The notes beneath the pieces are model-generated. The model made no database searches, was not told where the DNA came from, and worked only from the letters and a program-made list of their open reading frames with translations. A DNA stretch of 64,000 nt from Pantoea dispersa (GTDB lineage Bacteria > Pseudomonadota > Gammaproteobacteria > Enterobacterales > Enterobacteriaceae): contig NZ_SCKT01000003.1 of NCBI RefSeq assembly GCF_014155765.1, forward strand, positions 565,304 through 629,303. Reading direction: 5' to 3'. Below, in pieces: positions 25,314 through 33,444 of the stretch. The translations under genes were made by a program, and so were the position numbers. Every line of letters begins with the position of its first letter. Position 1 is the first letter of the stretch.

Positions 25314-26155
25314 CGCTTTCCCTCGATATCGACCACCGCTTCCATGTTAGTGAGAAATGGACGGAAGCCGAATCTGTCAAAATGTTGCAAGACAAACCAG
25401 ATTTTGAAAAACTGGAACTGGCTGAATTTTTGCTTACCTATATCACGGGCGTCAAGCCCAAAATGATCCTGCCCGGAAAATTTGATACTCGCATGCCATC
25501 CAGCGTTGTTAACATTAAGACGGATAATTTCTATTTTCGTTGCATGGACATCATGCACAGTAATCCCCATGCCATTGATTTTATCAAGTAGCATCGAGTC
25601 AAATTTCGGTAGAATTGACAATTTAATGGCTGAAGTTAATTGCTCTAATTTTTCCTGAGGAAATCCCATGCTGTTATAGTCAATAAATAACCCAATGGTC
25701 TCACGCATGATCGACGTTGTTTTTCTGGCATCATAATCAGAATGTAACTTATCACGGTACGCTAAATTGAGTTGAGCGTTATAGAATGCTGAACCGCGTG
25801 AAAGCTGAAAATGCCTCAGCATTTGATTGATAAGATATCTGTGCGGACCGATGAAAGAGTAAGGCAGAGAGGTTACCTGCATCTCTTCAAACAGCAGTTG
25901 CGCACATTGTTCAACGCTGAGTTTGCCACCACGGTGTATGCCATTGTATGCCCCTGCGAACCTCGATTGCGGAGTATCAAAGGCAGTCAATCGGGTCAGG
26001 GTGTAAGGATCCACCACGTTTGATATGTTGACCAGTCCAAACTCTCTTTTCAGCCTCTCTTCCGGGATATCCCCATAACGCATGTCGTCAGAAGAGTAAT
26101 CATTAAAACGCCGCTGGGTGGTGAAAACCGTTGCTGGAAATACAGCATCACTCAT
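25310..26155 (-). CDS. DUF3289-family protein, possible antibacterial effector
   Basis: 281 residues without signal peptide or membrane span. It has the DUF3289 pattern I recall from enteric bacteria: TTQRRFNDYSSDDMRYGD near the start, VVDPYTLTRLTAFDTPQS, LPKFDSMLLDKINGMGITVHDVHATKI, and the C-terminal FFKIWFVLQHFDRFGFRPFLTNMEA. The function is unknown. Members are often found near DUF943 genes and, in some genomes, secretion-linked genes. The ATG at 26155 has AAGGGAG nine bases upstream. It lies just downstream of tRNA-Asn in low-GC DNA, which suggests horizontal acquisition. No VgrG, PAAR or Hcp gene is in the window. Confidence 0.75.
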   Translation of the reverse strand: MSDAVFPATVFTTQRRFNDYSSDDMRYGDIPEERLKREFGLVNISNVVDPYTLTRLTAFDTPQSRFAGAYNGIHRGGKLSVEQCAQLLFEEMQVTSLPYSFIGPHRYLINQMLRHFQLSRGSAFYNAQLNLAYRDKLHSDYDARKTTSIMRETIGLFIDYNSMGFPQEKLEQLTSAIKLSILPKFDSMLLDKINGMGITVHDVHATKIEIIRLNVNNAGWHASIKFSGQDHFGLDARDIGKQKFSQFQFFKIWFVLQHFDRFGFRPFLTNMEAVVDIEGKR

Positions 26156-26414
26156 AGAAAGTGCTCCCTTGCTGGTGTTTGTCCCTGTTGAAACACACAT
26201 GAATGCGCAGATTTGCCCATGCTGCGGGTTTTACCGCCTCACTGCCTGGTGCCAGAACAAAAAATGGTCATTAAATTCCGTAAGCGGCACAGAGTTTTTG
26301 CGGAGCATCCCCGGGGAGCACATGCCTGCGACTGAGGACAGGGCGAATACAGCGCTGGTCAGCCAGCAAGCCATGGCAGGATGGTGGTGTGGAGAAGGGG
26401 GGGGACGCAGAAGA

Positions 26415-26461
26415 CAAAAAGCCCGCTCAGGTTTCCCTAAGCGGGCTTCTTTAAATCTGGC
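26415..26461 (-). terminator. tRNA-Asn terminator (copy B of the duplication)
   Basis: On the minus strand AAGCCCGCT (complement of 26440-26448) pairs with AGCGGGCTT (complement of 26419-26427), followed by TTTTTGTC, a good intrinsic terminator just after the tRNA-Asn gene. The 47-base segment is repeated at 24868-24914. Confidence 0.85.
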
Positions 26462-26533
26462 TCCTCTGACTGGACTCGAACCAGTGACATACGGATTAAC
26501 AGTCCGCCGTTCTACCGACTGAACTACAGAGGA
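26458..26533 (-). tRNA. asnT: tRNA-Asn (anticodon GTT)
   Basis: A 76-base tRNA on the minus strand, with the encoded CCA at its 3' end (TGG at 26458-26460). The acceptor stem TCCTCTG pairs with CAGAGGA, and the D loop has AGTTCAGTCGGTAGA. The anticodon loop is CTGTTAA with anticodon GTT, and the T loop is GGTTCGAGTCC. It matches the E. coli tRNA-Asn sequence as I recall it. E. coli has several identical asn tRNA genes around amn, nac and cbl, so the specific symbol is only a guess. It has a strong promoter upstream and a terminator downstream. Confidence 0.97.
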
Positions 26534-26551
26534 ATCGTTGGAACGAGGCGA

Positions 26552-26580
26552 ATATTAGCGATGCCGATCCCCGTTGTCAA
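26552..26580 (-). promoter_or_regulatory. Sigma-70 promoter of tRNA-Asn
   Basis: On the minus strand TTGACA (complement of 26575-26580), a 17-base spacer and TAATAT (complement of 26552-26557) form a near-consensus promoter. A GC-containing discriminator follows, and the tRNA gene starts about 18 bases after the -10. Confidence 0.85.
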
Positions 26581-27040
26581 AGCCCGATCGCACACTTCTG
26601 GTTTAAGTGCGCGTAAAAGCAGCGGATTGCTGCTTTTCTGCCTTGAATGGGCAGATTTCAAACTGCCAGCAAGATCTCACTTTAAAGGCATTTCCTTTGA
26701 GATGTTAGATGCGGGTCAAAGTTTTGTTATTTGCCGATTTTAAAACAATCGTTTCAGTGCTTTTATGATGAAAATTTCAAAAGAAGATATGATGAAACAA
26801 ATGAACTGCTTATCATCACGCCCGAAACGAGTTTTGTCCGCTCAACGCTTCTTGCGAAAGTAACATATTGATAAGGAAGATGTTGAAAAAAGGAGCAGCA
26901 CGGTACCGATAGCGTCAGACCAGAAGCCTTACCTCTACGAACAGAAAAAAAACGCCAGCGACGTTGAGTGAATGTAAAAGATATTTTTCATTCGCGGACT
27001 CAGCCAACCTGAGCACGTTAACAAATAAGAAGGGTTACCT
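26581..27040. other. Non-coding leader region before the sugar ABC operon
   Basis: This 460-bp stretch holds no supportable gene. It is AT-richer than its surroundings and must contain the promoter of the plus-strand sugar transporter. A CAATCGTTTC half-site at about 26744 resembles half of a LacI-family operator, and CGGTACCG at 26901-26908 is an 8-base palindrome. Neither is strong enough to call. AAGGG lies ahead of the transporter ATG. Confidence 0.5.
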
Positions 27041-27964
27041 ATGAAATTCAAAAAAGCGTTAGTGACTTCCCTGTTAGCTTGCATGTTACCTGCCGCTGTG
27101 ATGGCAAAAGATATCCAGGTGGGCGTTTCTATGGCGCTGTTTGATGACAACTTCCTCACCATCCTGCGCACAGCCATGCAAAAAGAGATGCAAAAAGACA
27201 ACGTGAAAGGCCAGGTGGAAGATGCCAAAGGCGACGTCTCTCAGCAGCTGCAGCAGGTACAAAACTTCATCGGCCAGGGCGTCGACGCCATCGTCGTTAA
27301 CCCGGTCGATACTAACGCGGTGAAGCCGATCATGGATGCCGCGACCAAAGCCGGTATTCCACTGGTATTCGTCAACCGCAAACCGGCGGGTCAGCTGACC
27401 GACAAGATGGCGTACGTCGGCTCCGACTCTGAACTGGCGGGCCGTCTGCAGATGGAAGCACTGGCCAAAGCGATGAACGGCAAAGGCAACGTGGCGATCC
27501 TGATGGGCGACCTGGCGAACGAATCAACCCGTGACCGTACTAAAGGCGTCGAAGCGGTGGTCGCCAAATATCCGGGCATTAAGGTGGTACAGAAGCAAAC
27601 CGCCAAGTTTACGCGTAACGATGCGGTAGACGTGGTGAGCAACTGGATGACCGCCGGTGACGATATCCAGGCCATTGCCTCAAACAACGATGAAATGGCG
27701 ATTGGTGCGCTGCAGGCGCTGGGTAAAAACCCGAACCACATCCTGATTGCCGGCGTGGACGGTACGCCTGATGCGCTGCAAATGCTGAAGAATGGCAAAA
27801 TGGTTGCCACCGTATTCCAGGATGCGAAAGGTCAGGGCGAAGGTGCCGTACAGACTGCGGTGAAACTGGCGAACGGCGAAAAAGTGGAAAAAATCATCAA
27901 CATCCCTTACCAGCTGATCACCAAAGACAACATGGCGCAGTTCGAAAACCGTAACCAGAAATAA
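27041..27964 (+). CDS. RbsB-type sugar ABC transporter substrate-binding protein
   Basis: 307 residues. Residues 1-22 form a signal peptide cleaved after VMA. The mature protein is a Peripla_BP_4 (ribose/inositol-type) binding protein: VGVSMALFDDNFLTILRTAM, DAIVVNPVDTNAVKPIMDAA, GIPLVFVNRKP, and the late IASNNDEMAIGALQALG and IAGVDGTPDALQML blocks. It should bind a pentose, hexose or cyclitol in the periplasm for the following ATPase and permease. There is no adjacent catabolic enzyme or regulator to identify the sugar. Confidence 0.92.
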   Translation: MKFKKALVTSLLACMLPAAVMAKDIQVGVSMALFDDNFLTILRTAMQKEMQKDNVKGQVEDAKGDVSQQLQQVQNFIGQGVDAIVVNPVDTNAVKPIMDAATKAGIPLVFVNRKPAGQLTDKMAYVGSDSELAGRLQMEALAKAMNGKGNVAILMGDLANESTRDRTKGVEAVVAKYPGIKVVQKQTAKFTRNDAVDVVSNWMTAGDDIQAIASNNDEMAIGALQALGKNPNHILIAGVDGTPDALQMLKNGKMVATVFQDAKGQGEGAVQTAVKLANGEKVEKIINIPYQLITKDNMAQFENRNQK

Positions 27965-27996
27965 TCGCTCCCCCTTAAGCCGTACGGAGGTGATGT

Positions 27997-29481
27997 ATGA
28001 CCGCTTTTGCGCTTGAAGCCGAAGGCATCAGCAAGTTCTTCCCCGGAGTGAAGGCACTCGACAATGTCTCACTGCGTATTAAGCCGGGGTCGGTACATGC
28101 CCTGATGGGTGAAAATGGCGCGGGCAAATCCACTTTAATGAAATGCCTTATCGGGATGTATCGTCCCGATAAGGGCACCATCCGCATTAAAGGGGAGCCA
28201 GTGCAGTTTCAGGACACCATGGACGCGCTGCGTTCCGGCATTTCCATGATTCACCAGGAGCTGAATCTGGTGCCTTACATGACCGTGGCGGAGAATATCT
28301 GGCTCGGTCGTGAACCGATGAAATACGGCTTTGTCGATCACGGCAAGCTCAATCAGCAGACGCAGGAACTGCTTAACAAACTTAATATCCGTCTGAAAGC
28401 CGATCGGCTGGTCGGCGAGCTCAGCATTGCGTCCCAGCAGATGGTGGAAATTGCCAAAGCGGTGTCGTGGAACTCCGACATCGTGATTATGGATGAACCG
28501 ACCTCGGCGCTGACGGAAACCGAAGTGGCGCATCTGTTCACCATCATCCGCGACCTGCGTGCCCAGGGCAAAGCCATCATCTATATCAGCCATAAAATGG
28601 ATGAAATTTTCGCCATCACCGATGAGATCAGCATCTTCCGCGACGGCACCTGGGTCGGCAGCAACAGCACCACCGCCTTTACCCGTCAGTCGCTGATCAC
28701 CCAGATGGTGGGACGCGAACTGACGCAGCTGTTCCCTAAATTCAACAGTGCCATCGGCGAAGAAGTGCTGACGGTGCGCAATCTGACCTGCAAAGATCGC
28801 TTTACCGATGTCAGCTTCAGCGTGCGCAAAGGCGAGATCCTCGGCGTGGCCGGGCTGGTGGGTGCCGGACGCAGCGAGGTGATGGAGAGCCTGTTCGGCA
28901 TGGAAAGCTTCGACAGCGGTGAAGTGCTGATTGATGGTGTGCCGGTGAAAATCGATTCGCCGTCAACGGCGATTGAGAAGGGCATGGCGTTCCTCACCGA
29001 AGATCGCAAAAAGTCCGGGCTGTTTCTGGTGTTGTCGGTGCTGGAGAACATGAGCATCGTCAATATGCCCGATTACATCGGCAAAAGCGGTTTCGTTAGC
29101 CACATGAAGATGGCGCAGGACTGTATGGAGCAGATCCGCAAACTCAATATTAAAACGCCGACCATGGATCAGATCATCAATAACCTCAGCGGCGGTAACC
29201 AGCAGAAGGTGCTGATTGCGCGCTGGCTGCTGGCGCAACCGAAGATTCTGATCCTCGATGAACCAACCCGCGGCATTGATGTTGGCGCCAAAGCCGAAAT
29301 CTACCGCCTGATCAGTGAACTGGCTAACCGTGGCGTGGCCATCATCATGGTGTCCTCTGAGCTGCCGGAGATTCTCGGCATGAGCGACCGGGTGATGGTG
29401 ATGCACGGCGGACGTATAACCGGCATCCTCGATAAAGAAGAGGCCGACCAGGAAACCATTTTGTCGTTGGCATCCGAGTGA
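27997..29481 (+). CDS. RbsA-type sugar ABC transporter ATPase (two ABC domains)
   Basis: 494 residues with two ABC domains in tandem. The first has Walker [24 protein letters not shown] as signature region and VIMDEPTSAL. The second has a degenerate Walker A (GLVGAGRSE), the canonical LSGGNQQKV signature and [13 protein letters not shown]. That asymmetry is normal for RbsA/XylG/MglA proteins. The ATG at 27997 is preceded by GGAGGTGAT, an excellent ribosome site. It is 32 bases after the binding-protein gene and overlaps nothing; the permease follows within 15 bases. Confidence 0.93.
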   Translation: MTAFALEAEGISKFFPGVKALDNVSLRIKPGSVHALMGENGAGKSTLMKCLIGMYRPDKGTIRIKGEPVQFQDTMDALRSGISMIHQELNLVPYMTVAENIWLGREPMKYGFVDHGKLNQQTQELLNKLNIRLKADRLVGELSIASQQMVEIAKAVSWNSDIVIMDEPTSALTETEVAHLFTIIRDLRAQGKAIIYISHKMDEIFAITDEISIFRDGTWVGSNSTTAFTRQSLITQMVGRELTQLFPKFNSAIGEEVLTVRNLTCKDRFTDVSFSVRKGEILGVAGLVGAGRSEVMESLFGMESFDSGEVLIDGVPVKIDSPSTAIEKGMAFLTEDRKKSGLFLVLSVLENMSIVNMPDYIGKSGFVSHMKMAQDCMEQIRKLNIKTPTMDQIINNLSGGNQQKVLIARWLLAQPKILILDEPTRGIDVGAKAEIYRLISELANRGVAIIMVSSELPEILGMSDRVMVMHGGRITGILDKEEADQETILSLASE

Positions 29482-29495
29482 GGCACGAGACCCCT

Positions 29496-30527
29496 ATGAG
29501 TAACGTAAAAGTAACGGCCCCGCAGGCCACCGAACAGAGCTCCTTCTTCGGCAATCTGCGCCATAAACTGCCGAAAGACACCGGCATCTTTGTCGTGATG
29601 TTAGGCATTGCGCTGATTTTTGAAATAGCCGGCTGGTACGTGCGTGACCAGTCATTTCTGCTCAACACCAACCGTTTAGTGCTGATTGTGTTGCAGGTGG
29701 CGATCATCGGTATCATCGCCGTCGGCGTCACTCAGGTGATTATTACTACCGGTATCGACCTGTCGTCCGGTTCGGTTATCGCCCTGACGGCGGTGGTTGC
29801 CGCCAGCCTGGCGCAGACGTCTGACAGCCTGTCGCCGATGTATCCGTCGCTGGTCAATCTGCCCGCCGCCATCCCAATCGTCGCCGGCATCGGCGTCGGC
29901 CTGCTGTGCGGCGTGGTCAACGGCGTGCTCATCACCAAAACCGGTATTCCGCCGTTTATCGCCACGCTCGGTATGATGGTGTCGGCGCGCGGTCTGGCTC
30001 AGTATTACACCCAGGGCAACCCGATCAGCTTCCTGTCGGACGGTTTCACCTCCATCGGTCAGGGCGCGATGCCGGTGATTATCTTCCTGGTGGTCGCCTT
30101 CCTGTTCCACATCGCACTCAAACACACCCGCTACGGCAAATATGTCTATGCGATTGGCGGCAACATGACCTCCGCCAAAGTGTCGGGCATCAACGTTAAT
30201 AAATACCTGATCATCGTGTATACCATCGCCGGGGCGCTCTCGGGTCTGGCGGGAGTGGTGCTGGCGGCGCGCGTCAGCAGCGGCCAGTCGAGCATGGGCA
30301 TGGCGTATGAACTCGACGCCATCGCCGCCGCAGTTATCGGTGGCAGCAGCCTGATGGGCGGCGTCGGGCGGATTACCGGCACGCTGATCGGCGCAGTGAT
30401 CCTCGGCTTAATTAAAAGTGGCTTTACCTTTGTTGGCGTCGATGCTTACGTGCAGGACATCATCAAAGGGATGATCATTGTCGCGGCGGTTTCAATCGAT
30501 ATGCACCGCAACCGCAAAAAACGCTAA
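29496..30527 (+). CDS. RbsC-type sugar ABC transporter permease
   Basis: 343 residues with about ten membrane spans (BPD_transp_2). Visible marks are IITTGIDLSSGSVIALTA, CGVVNGVLITKTGIPPFIATLGM, and the C-terminal AIAAAVIGGSSLMGGVGRITG, which is the conserved coupling region. The ATG at 29496 is preferred to the GTG at 29478, which overlaps the ATPase stop. It completes the three-gene sugar importer; a perfect hairpin follows. Confidence 0.92.
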   Translation: MSNVKVTAPQATEQSSFFGNLRHKLPKDTGIFVVMLGIALIFEIAGWYVRDQSFLLNTNRLVLIVLQVAIIGIIAVGVTQVIITTGIDLSSGSVIALTAVVAASLAQTSDSLSPMYPSLVNLPAAIPIVAGIGVGLLCGVVNGVLITKTGIPPFIATLGMMVSARGLAQYYTQGNPISFLSDGFTSIGQGAMPVIIFLVVAFLFHIALKHTRYGKYVYAIGGNMTSAKVSGINVNKYLIIVYTIAGALSGLAGVVLAARVSSGQSSMGMAYELDAIAAAVIGGSSLMGGVGRITGTLIGAVILGLIKSGFTFVGVDAYVQDIIKGMIIVAAVSIDMHRNRKKR

Positions 30528-30533
30528 CCCGTT

Positions 30534-30561
30534 CTGCTCCTCTCTTCCGGGAGAGGAGCAG
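30534..30561 (+). terminator. Perfect hairpin after the sugar permease gene
   Basis: CTGCTCCTCTC (30534-30544) pairs with GAGAGGAGCAG (30551-30561) around a TTCCGG loop, seven bases after the stop codon. No T run follows. The stem resembles a shortened copy of the family 2 CTCTCCC/GGGAGAG repeat seen elsewhere here, so it may be that repeat acting as an mRNA 3' end. Confidence 0.55.
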
Positions 30562-30751
30562 GGTAAAGGCGGTAATTGCACGCTGCCGGACTGCCGGCAT
30601 CGTCAGACACAATAAGTTTTCCCACTGATAGCCACCGCGCAATTTCTCTTTATTCTCCTTTCTGCCCCCGCAATCCGTGCATTTTCTGCCCGTTTTGCAC
30701 CACAGCAGCACGCGCAGTCATCACTTTTTTGCACATCTGCCTCGCAAATGC

Positions 30752-30768
30752 TGCACCATCAGGGTGCG
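30752..30768. promoter_or_regulatory. NtrC-type enhancer site upstream of nac
   Basis: TGCACC-ATCAG-GGTGCG matches the NtrC consensus TGCACC-N5-GGTGCA at 11 of 12 defined bases. It lies roughly 160 bases before the predicted nac transcription start, the distance known for enteric nac promoters. Confidence 0.75.
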
Positions 30769-30897
30769 CCATCGCCAGCGGATAAACGTTATGGGTCATG
30801 TGCGGCACTTATTAACCCATTTGGGGTAATCAGAAACGCTTATTTTCCCGTTCGTTAGGAAAATTCTGGTCAGTGCCCGCCGGGTAAAGATCAAACC

Positions 30898-30913
30898 TGG
30901 CCTGCATATTGCA
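30898..30913 (+). promoter_or_regulatory. Sigma-54 promoter of nac
   Basis: TGGCCTGCATATTGCA keeps the invariant GG and GC with the exact 10-base spacing of the -24/-12 sigma-54 promoter (TGGCACG-N4-TTGCA). It lies 72 bases before the nac ATG. Together with the upstream NtrC site it predicts expression under nitrogen limitation. Confidence 0.78.
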
Positions 30914-30984
30914 ATTTCCTTGTCACAAGCCAGCAGGCTGAGAACTCATCATTTGGGCATTCGGGGATCCGTGACGGAGGCAAT

Positions 30985-31902
30985 ATGAACTTAAGACGAC
31001 TGAAATACTTTGTAAAAATCGTCGATATCGGCAGCCTGACGCAGGCAGCAGAAGTCCTGCATATCGCACAACCTGCACTCAGCCAACAGGTGGCGACGCT
31101 GGAGAACGAACTCGACCAGCAGTTGCTGATCCGCACCAAGCGCGGCGTAACGCCAACCGAAGCCGGTAAAATTCTTTATGCTCACGCACGCACCATCCTG
31201 CGCCAGTGCGAACAGGCCCAGACAGCAGTGATCAACGCTGGCCAGGCGCTCAATGGTCAGGTATCGATTGGCCTCGCGCCGGGCACGGCAGCCTCTTCGC
31301 TCACCATGCCGCTGCTGCAAACGGTACGCGAGCAGTATCCTGACGTGCTGGTGTATCTGCACGAGAACAGCGGCACTTCGCTCAATGAGAAAGTGATGAA
31401 TGGCCAGTTGGATATGGCCGTGCTGTACGATCGCGCGCCGACTGCCGGTATCAACAGCATTCCGCTGATGAAAGAGGAGCTGTATCTGGTAGGGGCGACG
31501 GCCTGTCCGGGTGCTACGGTGGATCTGGCTGACGTGGCGCAGATGAACCTGTTCCTGCCGCGTGACTACAGCGCAGTGCGCAAACGCGTGGACGAAGCGT
31601 TCTCGCTGCGTCGTCTGAGCGCGAAAATCATCGGTGAAATTGAGTCGATCTCAACCTTAACCGCGGCGGTGTCGAGCGGCATGGGCGTTACCGTACTGCC
31701 AGAATCGGCGGCACGCGCACTGGTGAGTTCAACGCATGCGTGGATGGCACGCATTAACAGTCCGTCGCTGAATCTGCCGCTGTCGCTGAACGTCTCAGCG
31801 CGCCTGCCGCTGTCGCCATCGGCGCAGGCGGTCAAAAATATTCTGCTGTCGCTGCTGAATAAGCCGATGGTGGAGGAGCGCGAACTGATGTTAGTGGGGT
31901 GA
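30985..31902 (+). CDS. nac: Nitrogen assimilation regulator Nac (LysR family)
   Basis: 305 residues, closely matching E. coli/Klebsiella Nac from MNLRRLKYFVKIVDIGSLTQ through IAQPALSQQVATLENEL, IRTKRGVTPTEAGKILY, APGTAASSLTMPLLQ, and SGMGVTVLPESAAR. Nac couples sigma-54-dependent nitrogen control to sigma-70 promoters (histidine, urea and proline use; repression of gdhA and of itself). The promoter region carries a sigma-54 site and an NtrC site. As in E. coli it is followed by cbl, but here 490 bp of repeats lie between the two. Confidence 0.96.
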   Translation: MNLRRLKYFVKIVDIGSLTQAAEVLHIAQPALSQQVATLENELDQQLLIRTKRGVTPTEAGKILYAHARTILRQCEQAQTAVINAGQALNGQVSIGLAPGTAASSLTMPLLQTVREQYPDVLVYLHENSGTSLNEKVMNGQLDMAVLYDRAPTAGINSIPLMKEELYLVGATACPGATVDLADVAQMNLFLPRDYSAVRKRVDEAFSLRRLSAKIIGEIESISTLTAAVSSGMGVTVLPESAARALVSSTHAWMARINSPSLNLPLSLNVSARLPLSPSAQAVKNILLSLLNKPMVEERELMLVG

Positions 31903-31916
31903 TAGAGAGGTTTTTT

Positions 31917-32271
31917 CCCTCACCCTAACCCTCTCCCGCCTGCGGGAGAGGGAACCGTCTGGCGCGGCCATCTATCCCGGCACGCCATCTCAATCTCGCG
32001 CGATCCGCTCTCTCCTCATGGGTGAGGGCGGCAAATCGCAGCACATTTACCCACACCTGCGCGCGATCCACTCCCTCTCCCTATGGGAGAGGGCCGGGGT
32101 GAGGGCAGCAAATCGCTTCACATTTATCCGCACCTGCGCGCGATCCACTCCCTCTCCCCATGGGAGAGGGCCGGGGTGAGGGCAGCAAATCGCATCACAT
32201 TTATCCGCTCCTGCGCGCGATCCACTCCTTCTCCCTATGGGAGAGGGCCGGGGTGAGGGCGGCAAATCGCA
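31917..32271. repeat. Family 2 palindromic repeat block between nac and cbl
   Basis: The block starts with CCCTCACCCTAACCC and a CTCTCCCGC/GCGGGAGAG hairpin at 31918-31952. From 32061 there follow three units with an exact 77-bp period (starts 32061, 32138, 32215). Each has GCGCGATCCACTCC, a CTCTCCC/GGGAGAG hairpin, GGGTGAGGGC and GCAAATCGC. A decayed unit precedes them at 31998. No gene lies in the 489-bp gap from nac to cbl. The hairpins could end or process the nac transcript. Confidence 0.85.
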
Positions 32272-32391
32272 CCCATCCCCAACCTCACGCTTATTACTAT
32301 TCCGCATAACACACCGTTTTTTATTATTTGTTGCAATCACACCAACTTCATAACATGGACGAAACAGGGGCAGGAAACAGGAGAAAAGGGT

Positions 32392-33351
32392 GTGAATTTC
32401 CAGCAACTTAAAATTATACGCGAAGCGGCCCGTTGCGAATTCAACCTGACAGAAGTCGCCAATACGTTGTTTACCTCACAATCGGGGGTGAGCCGGCATA
32501 TTCGCGATCTGGAAGATGAACTGGGCGTGGAAATCTTCATTCGTCGTGGCAAGCGGCTGTTAGGCATGACCGAACCGGGCAAAGCGCTGCTGACCATTGC
32601 TGAACGCATCCTTGATGAGGCCGGCAAAGTGCGCCGGCTGGCGGATGTGTTTACCAATGAGACCAGCGGCGTGCTGACCATCGCCACCACGCACACCCAG
32701 GCGCGCTATAGCCTGCCGCGCGTCATCAAAGCGTTTCGCCAGCTCTATCCCAACGTGCGGCTGGAACTCAATCAGGGTTCACCGCAGGAAATAGTCGCCA
32801 TGCTGCTGGCCGGTGAGGCCGATGTCGGCATCGCCTCGGAGCAACTGGTAAATAACACCAGCCTGGCGGCATTCCCGTGGTTCAGCTGGCACCACTCGCT
32901 GCTGGTGCCGCACGATCACGAGCTGCTGGCGAATCAGCCGGTCACGCTCGCCAGCCTCAGCCGCCATCCGCTGATCACCTATCGTCAGGGGATCACCGGT
33001 CGCTCGCGCGTGGACCGTGCATTCCAGGCTGCTGGCCTTCGCCCGGATATCGTGCTCAGCGCGCAGGATTCTGACGTGGTGAAAACCTATGTCGAACTCG
33101 GGCTGGGCGTCGGTATCCTCGCCGATCAGGCATGCGATATTTACGATGGCGAAGACCTGGTGAAGATCGATGCTCACCATCTGTTTGATGCCAACACCGT
33201 GTGGCTCGGACTGAAGCGCGGCCAGCTCCAGCGCAACTACGTCTGGCAGTTCCTTGAACTGTGTAACGCTAACCTGTCACTGGAAGAGATCAAACGGCAG
33301 GCGCTCTCTTACGAAACCGACGACGAACCCGCCATCGATTTCCAAATCTGA
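32392..33351 (+). CDS. cbl: Cbl, LysR-type regulator of sulfonate/sulfur starvation genes
   Basis: 319 residues matching E. coli Cbl: MNFQQLKIIREAARCEFNLT, VANTLFTSQSGVSRHIRDLE, RRGKRLLGMTEPGKALL, ATTHTQARYSLP, HLFDANTVWLGLKRGQLQ and the end IDFQI. Cbl activates ssu and tau sulfonate genes during sulfate starvation, with adenosine phosphosulfate as the anti-inducer. The start is a GTG at 32392 with AGGAG eight bases upstream. The E. coli order nac-cbl is kept. It is followed by a strong terminator. Confidence 0.96.
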   Translation: MNFQQLKIIREAARCEFNLTEVANTLFTSQSGVSRHIRDLEDELGVEIFIRRGKRLLGMTEPGKALLTIAERILDEAGKVRRLADVFTNETSGVLTIATTHTQARYSLPRVIKAFRQLYPNVRLELNQGSPQEIVAMLLAGEADVGIASEQLVNNTSLAAFPWFSWHHSLLVPHDHELLANQPVTLASLSRHPLITYRQGITGRSRVDRAFQAAGLRPDIVLSAQDSDVVKTYVELGLGVGILADQACDIYDGEDLVKIDAHHLFDANTVWLGLKRGQLQRNYVWQFLELCNANLSLEEIKRQALSYETDDEPAIDFQI

Positions 33352-33362
33352 GTTTCCTCTCT

Positions 33363-33385
33363 GGCCCGGTGCGGGCCTTTTTTAT
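33363..33385 (+). terminator. Intrinsic terminator of cbl
   Basis: GGCCCG (33363-33368) and CGGGCC (33372-33377) form a stem with a 3-base loop, followed by TTTTTTATTT. It lies 12 bases after the cbl stop codon. Confidence 0.9.
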
Positions 33386-33444
33386 TTGCTTCCGCAAACG
33401 GACGTGGCAAGCTGGCGGGCAGAACGCCTCTCAGGGAGAACAGA

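Noticed and set aside
26118-26522. Plus-strand 134-codon frame with a CPCC motif near its middle (MNAQICPCCGFYRL)
   Set aside because: Its second half is the antisense of the tRNA-Asn gene and terminator, and it starts inside the DUF3289 gene. The CPCC part could be a remnant of a small cysteine-rich gene but cannot be supported.
27041-30527. Prophage or conjugative element next to tRNA-Asn
   Set aside because: No integrase, phage structural or conjugation gene is seen on either side of the tRNA.
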